This document shows positions 1 to 12,100 of a stretch of DNA of 64,000 bases, piece after piece. The DNA is from Litoditis marina. Its lineage: Eukaryota > Nematoda > Chromadorea > Rhabditida > Rhabditidae. The stretch covers positions 18,233,918-18,297,917 of the forward strand of contig OZ038438.1 in NCBI GenBank assembly GCA_964036275.1, read 5' to 3'. Within the stretch, counting starts at the first letter, position 1. Each line of letters opens with the position of its first letter. Made by a program: the position numbers and the translations under genes. The notes beneath the pieces are model-generated. The model saw nothing but the letters and a program-made list of their open reading frames with translations. It had not been told where the DNA came from and did no database searches.

Positions 1-54
1 TAAATGAAAAAGTTCCCCTTGAAACCTTATAACTAACGCAAACTTAGACTGTGT

Positions 55-150
55 TTTTTACCGGTAATCTTAGCAGTATTTTCGATTTTAGGTTACTTCC
101 AGCTTCCAGGTTACCTACTCAGGTAGCCTGAGAAATGGTTACCAAACATA
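55..150. repeat. GGTTACC/GGTAACC-rich intronic patch (left copy)
   Basis: Intron sequence just before the first visible HID1 exon contains several near-palindromic GGTTACC-type heptamers in both orientations. The same motif dominates 1480-1730, so this is probably a small copy or remnant of that repeat. It has no coding potential. Confidence 0.4.
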
Positions 151-160
151 CGTTTTTCAG

Positions 161-3100
161 GGTGACAACGAAGCTCCGCTAGCAAGTGTACTGCTGGGTG
201 TTCTCTCCGATCTCCTATTCTGTCCGGGATTCACTGTTTCTCAAGTGAACGGTGGCTCAGTCAGTTGTTTTTGTTGCCTTTTCTACGATTCACGCTATTA
301 TTTGTCTAAGTCATGATACTATGTTCGCTAAAGTACAAGAATACAACCTAAAAGGCTCAAGTTTCGCCATCTATTCTACGCATCGACTATTTAAACTTGA
401 AACCTTTTTAACCTAACGATCGACACACCTAGACCATATTTCACAGGTCCTTATCACATGCAACTTACTTTAGATCGTAGGTTCGTGATCAGGAAGTACA
501 GTAATAGGACCCTGCTGTGCTGAAGATTAATGTTGTACTCGTACTTGCTCTCACATACTAGTAAGGTCCGACTAAGCGACAAAAAAACACGTGAAGATTT
601 ATGATTTTTCCATCAGAAGTTTTTTATTTCTCATTTTCGGCGAAAAAGTAGTCCGTTTTTTAAATTTTTCTTACTGTTCAACTTTACTGGTGTATGCTTG
701 TTCTTGCCTTGTTCAAGACAGTCGCTATGAATTGCCTCGTTTCATCACAATATACTGTGCACTCCAGGAGCGTGTGGATGACTTGACCTCCATTGACTCC
801 TGTGAGTATATATGGGAATCTGGAGTTGGTTTCGGCAACAAACCTTCCATGAATGCGCAGCATGACCAGAACAGGATGGATATTCTAAAGTTGCTGCTCA
901 CTTGTTTCTCGGAAGTGATTTACTCACCATTATCAGGTCAGTACCCTTGGTTGGTTTGATCCACCTCAAAACCTTTGTTCATACATTAGATGAGTCCTTT
1001 CTCTCCTATCTTTCGTCCTGGCCGAATAAAGTAAACTTTCGTTCAATACGCCGAAAATGGTTCGAATATTTTAGAATAGCTGGGTCCCTCCAGCAAATCT
1101 ATTCTATTCTACGTAATATTTTTTAAGTGGCCTTGTTTTATCCCAATAATAGTGTTGGTGGGTAGATACAAAAAGTTGAAGACCCTATCGCGAAAAAACG
1201 CGAAGTTATGGGCGTTAGGCTACGTTCATACTTTTTTTACGCTGCATCTGGCTGCAATTGCAGTCGCTTTGCAACATTTTTGCAGTTGCTGCAAATTGCC
1301 GCTGCAGTCAGATGCAGCTGCAATTTTACGCAGCGTAAAAGTATGAACAACCCAGCATAATTTCTAACGCAATTCAAGATGATCCAAAAATTCAATTCGG
1401 AAATAGTGAATCTATATTTCAAAATGGAGTATTCAACATCTTAACTTGAAACAATTTTAGGCCAATTCTACAACTAACCAAGTTTTTAGGTAACCTAACC
1501 TTTTTTTTAGGTAACCTAACCGGTTTTTGGTAACCCTTTTTCAGGTTACCTCACAAGTAACCGGTAGGTAACCTGTAACTAAAATCCGGTTACCGTACAA
1601 ACAAAAACAAACGGTGAAAACCACATTTTGCGTTGGAAAAACAGGTAACCGGTTTTTCATTTTCGGGTTCCGACCGGTTAATTATCGATGTAACCGGAAA
1701 AATGGTTACCAAAAAACCCGGTTACATATAGAATTCACCACAATTTCATTGACGACAACTGATATTTTATCAAATTTGGCGCCAGCGCCCGGTGCCAACA
1801 GGATTTTTTATTTTTAGACTAATAAACTCCTAGTCAACTGCTACTACATATTGGATTTCAATTATGGCACGCCTAAAATAGTGAAAAAAGATTGATAACG
1901 ATTAAAAATTCATAAAAAGGATAACTACATTGCAGTGCAGTATGTTCATGTCAATACTGCAATTTACGCTGCAGTCAGCTTAAATTACGCTCAATTCAGC
2001 GTAAAAAACGCTGCAGCTGGCTTAAAAAAGTATGACCAACACAACTGCAGCGTATTTTTGCAGTTGCAGTCGACTGCATTGGCGTAAAAATCAATACGCG
2101 TATTTTCGACAAGATTTACGCTGCATCTAGCTGCAACTCCAAAAAGTATGAACAAAGCCTTAGGGATTATCCAGTCAGCAAACCAATGTTTCGCAATTAG
2201 CACCTATGATTTTAACACAACACATACACTGACAACCTTGGCTAAATAGGTAGTAAATGGGGACATGGGCTCACTTCCGGCCAAAGTTTTGAGGTTGTGT
2301 TTGCAACATGATATTCGACCCATTTTGAATGGAAAATCGTTTTTCAATAGTCGTATTCACTGGTGCAAAAACCAGCGTGTTCAGTTGATTTACTTGTATC
2401 TACCTTGACGAATGAGTTTTTTTTCAGATGAAAATAGACTGCGTTGGGTTGCTCGTTTCTCCTCTGGGGAAAATAGACACGTTCTACCATTGTTCACCTC
2501 CATGTTGAACTTAGTTTGTTCGTATGACCCTGTTGGAATGGGACTTCCCTACAACTATCTGATTTTCAATGACTCTCGCGAGCCTCTTGTGGAAGTTGCA
2601 CTTCAGGTACTATTTTATTTAACTTATATTATTACACGAACAGATTCGTCTTGTCTCTTGTGGAATGTACATGGACAATCTCCCCCACTCTTCAAAATTT
2701 TCTTTCGTTCATAAATGTACTCTCTGATTTTGCCTTGAGGTATTCAACTATTCTCAAAATAAAATCTCAATCAACCAAATACAAACTTTTTAGTTGTTAG
2801 TTTTTAGTGCTGAATTGAAATAGTTTCTTTTAGTTTTGTATAAATGGAAGATTCTTGCGTACCTGCGTTGCGTTACATAACCGATATATTTGGTAATGCT
2901 TGGTGTGGAGTGAAATTCTCTTAAAAATTATCGTATTTTTTGTTTGAGAACTACAATATACGATTTTCAACTTCGTTGCTTACTCGTTCAACTCGAATGA
3001 CAAAACTGTCACTTTGAACGCGAACCATGACGCGTTTTGAGTCTGAAGGATGTAACTTTTTTCATCCACGTGGGAGTTGTGATAACTTTTTTTTCACGTG

Positions 3101-6100
3101 GGGTTAATAATTGTGTAGCTAAGATTTCAATAGTTCAAATTTCTAGGTTTCTAGTTTATATAGAGCATGTATGCCAGACTGTAAACCCTGCGTGGCAACT
3201 ATATCGATAATATCGATTAACATATGATTTAATTAATGGTTTAGGTTCTGATAGTGTGTTTGGATAAGGATAGCCAACCGGTCGGAGATGACTCCGGATA
3301 CTCGGATAATTACTTCATCAACTATTTGGGGAGAATTCATCGCGAGGAAGACTTCGATTTCATGTTGAAGGTAGGTAGATACATTTTAGTACGTTTTATG
3401 CATTGAGTAAAAAAGTTGCTCAGTTTCTCTTGGCCCAGACAAGAATGAAACAAACAAGCCTAAAATAGTCTACTGCCTAAATCCAGGGAAAGTAGGAATT
3501 TCGGAATTACCTGAAATTACCCAAATTAAGCTTTTGGGCGGCAATTTCAGGGTTGTAGACACATATTTTAGGCACTCGTGAAAAAAAATGGAATTTTCGT
3601 GTTACATAACTAAAATAGGTTATTTCCAGCTTAAAATAAGGGCTGCAAGCCTAATTTGGTTCATTTCTAGCAATTCTGAACTTCTTATGTTTTCCTGGAT
3701 TTAGCTTAGTTTAGACTTGTGATTTTCACCAGAGGAAGAACCTTTTTTTGAAATGGATAAGAAGAATCGCTTCCCTTAGGAACCCCGATAATACCCCGAA
3801 CGAACGGGGTCCACTCAAATTAACTACCTTTTTTAATAATATTCACACATTAATTATTAAAATATTTACAGTTTAGTTATTATAATGCAGTGCTATTGTT
3901 GTACTTTAAACTGCACTATGACGCCAGTGATCAGTGACCAGGCGATCAAATCAGGATTTCATATGTTAAAGCTGTGTTTCGGGGTTTTTTCTCTATTTTT
4001 TCCTGAATATTTTCTGATCTCTCTCCAAATAAAGATTCTCTCGAAACTTTGGGTTCGGGGTATTTTCAGGGCGGCTTTCGATGAAGCCTCACTGAGATTA
4101 CTGAGTAATTAGAATTCAGCCAAAGTATAGTGTACAGATCAAGATGCATTTTATATGGTTGACATTTTCAGGGTATCACGAGACTATTGAGCAATCCGCT
4201 CTCATCTTCATATCTTCCAAATTCAACGAAAAAAGTGAATTTTCACCAAGAACTTCTAGTTCTTCTCTGGAAGTGTTGCGAGTACAACCAGGTGGGTTCT
4301 CAGTTGATCTGATGAGTTTGTGACTGATTCATGTTCGTTATTACATCTACGCAACGGCCTTAGGAGCTCCATGCACTATGTCGAATACTTGAAGGAAATT
4401 TGCAACATATTCGATCGTTTCTACCATGAACCTATTCAGTCACCAAAATAAATTGCTCTGCGGGAAGCCGGGAAGATTAGGCATTATTCTTTCTGTTCTA
4501 ACATGTTTAATTTATGAGTTTGGAATGCAATAACCTTGCAGAAATTCATGTTCTATGTGCTGAAGACATCAGACGTGCTCGAAATTCTAGTACCAATTTT
4601 GTATCATATTTCCGATGCGCGGAATGATGGAGGTCGGTTTTCTCACTAATCTTTATCATTCTTACTACGTTCAATAATCCTTAAGGCCACGTTTTTCTGT
4701 GTATTGAGCCGTAGAATAGACCGTAAAGGTCCTCTCAATGCTGGAAATTATCCCAACCCCTCAATCTTTTCCGATGCGACCTCTCCAAAGTGGATTACAA
4801 ACCACGTTTTCTGAATTAAACTGTTGTTTTGTATAAAGTTCAGTAGTATGCTTAATGTTGATTGGGTTTGGGATTTTCAAATTGATGTTGTCAACTTTGA
4901 ATATCAGTTCATTCATACATATGCCTATGTATACATGTGCCAGTAAGATGGGACTATTCAAATGAAAAATAGCCCAAACTTTATTTTGGCGAAAAAATAC
5001 CTTGTTCCCTCAGTTTTTCAAGACATTTCGAACTACTGTAGAATGTCTGTATAATCAGTTATTTCATTTGTTCCAGCTCGCGTTGGTTTGATTCACATGG
5101 GAGTGTTCCTGTTGCTTCTGCTCAGTGGAGAGAGGAACTTCGGTGTTCGTCTCAACAAGCCGTACTCTGGTCGAGCTGCAATCGATGTTCAATCTTTTAG
5201 TGGCAGTCATGCCGATTTGTTGATTCTGGTAAGTTGCGCCACTCATTCGATTCGTCGGCCCAATGTATTTTGTTGAAGCTGTACAAACGTGAAATACCCC
5301 CTCATTTTGATATTGACTGATTTTCACACTCGTCCGATTTCGATCTAGGCTTGGTCATTTTTTGAAATATTAATAGATTATAGGCAAAATCACAAGTATT
5401 TCGTGTTTTGAATCATAAAGTCATGATAATTTTAGGGGCTGTTCATTCTTACTTCTTCCGCCCCCATTTTGAATTATTTCACGTATAAAGCTGTATTTTC
5501 AGGTATTTCATAAGTTAATCACAACTGGGAATCATCGATTACAATCTCTGTTTGACTGTCTCTTAACTATTATTGTCAATGGTCAGTTTTTTTTATTGCA
5601 CGCGCCGGGATATTTAGAAAACGTCAGCAGAAATAAATTTATGTAATTGTAAATTTGTCAGGGCTATTAGGGAATCAACTATCACGGTTCAAACCACAAA
5701 TTTTCATATTTCGAATTTCAACTCATGAGTCTTCCAAGCAATAGTTTTTAAGCTGTCTAGTAGGCGTAGGCAGCTGTCACCCGATTACCGCCTAAATAGG
5801 GAACCTGTACTAAATAAATACGGCGATTCGTGAAACGCCGTCTCATTGCAGTTGCTTTCGGTTCTCGATAAAAGTGGTTTTTCGTTCAGAAATGTATAAA
5901 AATGAGTTCAATTAGTATATAGACAAGTGTGAAAGAGAAACCGATTAGTTCTCTCTCACTTAAGTGTATGAAAAATATAAAAGGAGTTCAATGAAATTAC
6001 ATAGAGATTAGAATATAATCTAGCATTCTCGAAAAGTCTTATCCGAAGTTTGGTTTTGTGCAGCGTGTTTGGGCAATGAGTTTGCTCGGTCAAGATTCAT

Positions 6101-9100
6101 AACTAATTCGGTGTTTATGTTGCCACTTTCAGTTAGGTCAGCACTATTTTCGCATAGACAGATTGCAAATTAAACAAACATTTAGTTGCTTTTAAATTGT
6201 TAAATCACCCGTAATACTTGCACGGAAGCGTTTCTTCCCCATGTAATTTTATTGAACTACTTTTCTATTTCTTATGAAAAGTAATCGGTCTCTCTTTCAC
6301 ACTAATTTTTATACATATGTATCTTGTTTGGGAAGTACCCGACAGTCTTCGGTATTGCCGTATTTAGTAACTTCGTACTGGTAGCAGGCATCGGAGGCCG
6401 CACGTTACCCGATAATTTCCCAAATTCAAACAGGTTGGGGAACTTCCCACTTTCCTCGAAGAATTTTTCTGCAAACGTACGATTGTAATTGAGTATTTTC
6501 CAGTGTCGCCATATCTGAAGTCGGTTTCGATGGTTGCTGCTAATAAATTGTTGCACTTGGTGGAGGCTTTTTCCACCCCATGGTTCCTTTTCTCGTCTGC
6601 CACCAATCATCATTTAGTGTTCTTTCTACTTGAGATTTTCAACAATATCATTCAGTATCAATTTGACGGTTAGTTAGTAAATGAAATTCGTCTGCCTCCA
6701 CCTGTATCTTATCTGTTTTGTTCATACACCGCCAAGGCCTCTTATAAAGGGGGGAGTCGCGAACAAATTCTTGTGAAAAGTAGGGGTCGCGAACTGTCAA
6801 CTAACGATTTCCATACAAAATCAGCTACAATCGTACGGAAATTAGTTGAACATCGCCGTTTTGGGGGGTCGCGACACGAAAAAACACGGAGGGGTCGCGA
6901 GAATTTTGAAGGATTAAGAGGCCCTTGGCGGTGTATGGTTTTGTTCTATGTTTGTCGAGTTGTCTATTGCAATATTATTTTTCAGGCAACTCTAATCTCA
7001 TATACACTATTATCCGGAAACGGCAGGTGTTCTACCAACTTGCAAATATGCCTGTGGATTGCGCATCCATTTCAAAAACGTTGTCTGGTCGCAAAGGAAA
7101 GGGTTAGTGTAAAAGTAGTTATTGCAGTTCCAGTTTTATCAGTTAATTTCCGTTGCGAATTCAAGTTTGATAATTAAATATTACAATTTGTCAAACGCAG
7201 GAACCCGAATCTGACGAAAAAAAATGAACTGGAGCTGGACGCGGGCTTTGCAATGATTATTTGAATACCTTATCGCAGAATAGGCTTCCTAGGTGGAGTC
7301 TGGGTGATGCCCTCCAGTAACCAGTTGTATATTGTTTCTGTCAACTCGAACGCGCTTACCGACCGATGTTTCATTTTCAGCCCGAGATGAAATGGTGGAT
7401 GAGTTGAAAAGTCCGACAGCCACAGTTGCTCCAGAACTGCCATGTGGTACCTTTCTCATTTAAACTTACTTTTTATTACTGTTGTCGACATCGCAACTAC
7501 ATAAAAACGTTTTCTTAGTGAACTGATGAATTAGGGAACAGAATTGTATGCAAGTTAGGCTACCTCTGTAGCCCGTATTACTCAATTTCGATTTTTATTT
7601 GAAAAATAGTCCATTTTTCTGTTGAAAAAAATTATAGAATTGTCTCGATTCCCCACAAAAATGTCCGAGTCCTGAGTTTGACACAAAGGAACCAATCTTC
7701 TGAAATTGATGGTTACTCGAGCAAAGATATAATTATTGTGTTTTAACCAGAAATAGCCATAAGGCATACTGCTGCCACGCATAAAATGAGGAGATTCTAC
7801 AAGTAATATGTCTAAGTTGGGCTCAAATAGTTATGCTCTACATTGCAGGGACGACAACGGGGTTAGCAGCAACTCCACAAGTATCATCCATGACTGGTGC
7901 AACAAGTGACTGGGAAGGCAAATCTGCTACTGTAGAAGAAGGTATGCAATCGTTGTACTTATTAGACCAACTCACGATACCTGGGCGGAAATCATAGTAT
8001 TTGGCGTGAGGGTCAGAAATAGATCAAATATGGGTATGTCGACTCGTGGTAGCATTCAGTCGTTGTATCTATCACTTTGGCATTATTGAACCTGCTTACT
8101 GCTTAGCGTTACAATACAATACAAGCTTTATTTTTCTCCCGTATCACTGAGTGTTGTGTGAAGGTGTTGTTGGCGTCAAAAGGGCGCTGGGAGTTGGAGG
8201 AAAAGAGTCTTCTAGGAAGACAACGGCTATCCTCCAAGAGGATGTCTGTTACATTCAGGTTGCAAGTCTAAAGTAGATAATTTACGTTTGAAATACAATT
8301 ACACACTACTATCAAAACAAGGCAAGAGGGATAAACAGGTTCTTTACTTTACAAAAGGTTGTCAGAACCACTAAGGAATAAACCATCGATTATTGTTTAA
8401 GATATGTTCGTGGGGTCAAGTGATCCAAGAAACACATTTTCTGATAAAAACCATTTTTCCAAACGACATTTAAACTCACTGGGACAGTGAAGCAGAGCTA
8501 TTTCTGCAGGTAATCTATTCCAAACAGGGGCAATGCGTGACGAGATGAACTTTAGGTTGACAAGAGCTGGGGGACAATCCGATAATTTCAAACCATTCCC
8601 TCTCAGCGTATGGCGAACACTAGTGGGAGGAGCAAGAGTAACAATATTGGAAGTCCAATAGTGGCCATAAATGTATTTGTGAGCAGTACATAAATCCTTG
8701 AATAATCGGCGTTTCCACAATGTAGAGAGTTTGAGTTTTTCTAGACGGTTTTTGTACGGAAATCCTGGCAACAACCTCTTAGTAAATCTTCGCTGAACCA
8801 CTTCAAGACTCATAATATCACAGTGGGGCAAAAACTTCTGATCCATATTCAAGAATGGGAAGCACTTTTGTTTTGTAGTACAGCATAAATCTTTCCTTAG
8901 AAAATGAAAAACAACGGAACAAACTGTTCACTATCGCGCTCGCCCTCCGTTTAACAGAGAGAATATGTGTAGACATTTTCAATGTGTTACTCAAGTTTAC
9001 GCCTAGGTCTCTAATTACATCAACAGATGCCAGAATTGACCCGCCAAGCTTATACTCATGTTTACTGTTTGACTTTCCCATGTACATTATAGCGCACTTT

Positions 9101-12100
9101 TCAATAGAGAGCTGGAGTTGGCGTTCAACTAACCAGTCATGAGCAAAGTTCAGATCATCTTCAAGAAGCGACTGATAATTTGGTATGGAACTGTTCAAAA
9201 AGATCTTACAGTCATCCGCATAAACGAGAAGTTTACTACTTTTGATTGATGTTTCAATGTCATTTATCTATATTAAAAACAAAAGTGGGCCTAAACAGCT
9301 TCCCTGGGGAACACCGGATGTGACTATCCCAGATGAAGAGTACGACTGATTGATTTTAACTCTTTGGGTACGATTGGTCAAATAGTTTTTGATCCATCTG
9401 ATGTCACCTGTAATACCGTATGCCTCAAGAATGGAAATTAGGCGTCTATGAGTCACTGAGTCGAAAGCTTCAGAAACATCTAAATATACAGCGTCCACAT
9501 TGAGGTCTTTGCAATGAGACTCATGTAGATATTTTTGATATTCTAACAAATTAGTTGTCGTACTGCGGTTATTCAAAAACCCATGCTGATTGTGTGATAT
9601 CAGGCTCGTGGACCATAGATGAGTTCTCAGTTTTTTGACCAGTAAAGATTCGAAAATTCGGCAAGATACACATGTTAGACTTATGGGGCGATAATTTTTC
9701 GCCTCGTTAGGATGCCCTTTTTGGAAAATAGGTACAACATTGGACTGTTTCCAAAGATTTGGCAGCGTACCAGTTCTCAGACTACATTCGAAAATGAGAG
9801 AAAGTGGATGTGCAAGGACTAGCGCCAAATTCTTATAGAAAGATGTTGGTATGTTGTCGGGGCCGCAAGAGAATTTGTTTTTCAATGTTTTCAGACGCGG
9901 TAACAAAGAGAGGGGGGTGCATCAATAGATTGCAAGTTTTTCGGAATATTCAAAAACGCCTCAACTCTGTGATGATCACTTATTTGTGAAGTCACATTCA
10001 AATCAAATAACAGCGCATCGTCGGTGGTTAAAACTAGATCAAGAATATTGTTACCCCTAGTTGTAGAATTTACTAATTGTTTAAAACCGAGCTCAGAAAT
10101 TATGTGTTGGAATTGCGTGTTCATAGTACCCGGAGTTATATTTGCTAACCAATTTATGTCAGGAAGATTGAAATCTCCAGCAACTATATGTTTGGAACAA
10201 CCTCTAGGTTTAGGTAAATTCTCAATATATGCGTTGAATAGATTTGGAAAATTAATATCGTTGCCAGGACTTCTATAGACCCCAGGAAGAAAGAATGGTT
10301 CACAGTTTTTAGATGAAAGTAGAACGGTGATAATTTCGAAGGAATGGTTTGCTAGTCTGGATTGAACCTCACCGATGAAGTTGTCTGGATAATAAATGCT
10401 CACGCCACCGCCCGTTGTTTTCTTGGAAACAGAAGACCTGCACACGTGAACAGCATTGTAATTTTGAATGGAAACGTCGTTTGGATTGGTCTGCTCACTG
10501 AAAAAAGTTTCTGTGAATACAGCAATTGTAGTCTGTAAAGATAATTCGAGAGATAAATCAATTTGTTTGCTTTTGAAACCACGAACATTTGCCAAGAGAA
10601 ATTTCGGATAATCTAACGGTTTAAACATTATTGATTCTAAACACCCTGAGGTGAAATGACTCCCCGATTTACCCTCCTACCCGATTCGATCTTCTCCTGG
10701 CTCCCAGCTTTTTTGTTTGGTCCTACGTCTACAAGCTTGCATTGATTATCGATCACTTTGTACATCTTCTTTCCATCTCCAGCAGCATTCATTTCTCGAC
10801 ACCAATTCCTCAGGGCCCGGTTGTAGTTGAGCTCACCACGGGTCATGTCTTTGCGGCTGTATTTGCCAAGACCCGAGGTACCGACACAGTATTTGATGTC
10901 ACGATAGTATTCCTTTCTTGCGACATGAATTTTGATAATTCTGTCTCCTCCATCTGGCTTAGCACGACCATGGCGATGACAATCCACGACAGAATCCTCC
11001 GGGATGTTGGCAGCTGTCAGTTTGGATCTGACAGCCTGCAACAGATTTTCATCCGGAGTTTCCTTACAACCGACCAGGACAATGGATGATTCCTTCTTCT
11101 TTTCAATTCGTTCTTGTACATCTTGAAATGTTACGAAATCATTGTATTTTGGCAGTGGAAAAGGGGCCGCGACCACAGAAGCAAATTGTGCTTGCGTTGT
11201 GGTGGGACTTCGAGACGACAGCAGAGTTTCCACTACTCCAAGTAGATTTTCGACTTGTTTTGATAGATGACCGTTGGCTTCGACCAGTTTATTGACAGTG
11301 TTTATCAGTATGTTCAACTCACTGGGACTTTCGGGGACCTCACTTCTGTTGTTCTGTGAAGTATCGGCAGGCAGGGGCGATTGATTGACCAACGTCTGAC
11401 TTGAGCGGAATTTCTTCCTTGGACTCATGGCAACCGACCGCACGCGGGAAATGAACAGACAAGAATCCCGAATCAAGACAAGACAAGAATCAAGAGTTAA
11501 CGAAGAAAAGTTAATGGTTCATCATTCACCTAACGAGGTACCCAATATACCTGGTTGCGTCATTATAAAATTAGAATGGTGTGGTCAAACTACATGCATT
11601 GCTCGATGCTCTTGTCCAATTTGCTCGTATATCTCGCGGAGCACAAACTACACGACCTTAGGTAATGTCGAAATGTCACTACATTCAAGCATTTTCTTGA
11701 CTCGGTTGTAGTGTGAAGGTTATATAGATTCATGAAAAAGTGGGGGCCCAACGACTGTGAGATTTGTCTTCTTCTGTGCGCCCCTTAGACAGCTACACTC
11801 AAATGAAGCAGCTACTGCTACAAAAACCGAAAAATACTCATGTATAACTGTTAATTACAAACATACAAAAGTCGTAAAATATCTTTTCAAACCTGTAAAC
11901 TAGAATCTACAAATCACAGATGTTAACTCAACGTAGTCAATTATAGAGTTCCTGGTTTTGTGCACAATGGTTGGCATTTTTTGTCATTACTTCAATTCTA
12001 GCTGCTATAACGTTTTTTATGTTATTCAACAGTTGTTCTCTCGTTCGCAGCTGTGATTTGTAGATTCTAGTTTACAGGTTTGAAAAGATATTTTACGACT

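Larger units (their letters stand above)
8107..11715 (-). mobile_element. Decayed CR1/Jockey-like non-LTR retrotransposon (LINE1)
   Basis: On the minus strand, in order: a 5' leader (about 11715-11429), ORF1, ORF2 with APE endonuclease and RT, and a 3' UTR ending at a short ACAATACAATACAA-type repeat next to an AATAAA box (about 8107-8140). It is inserted antisense in HID1 intron 12. ORF2 carries a nonsense codon, frameshifts and an internal deletion, so it is not autonomous. Its 5' end is about 15 bp from the composite DNA element starting at 11731. Confidence 0.85.

Noticed and set aside
6773..7177. 134-codon plus-strand frame
   Set aside because: Mostly MITE and intron; only 6986-7102 is coding, in another frame (HID1 exon).
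11427..11711. Plus-strand 94-codon frame
   Set aside because: Antisense to the LINE1 5' leader; no recognisable domain.
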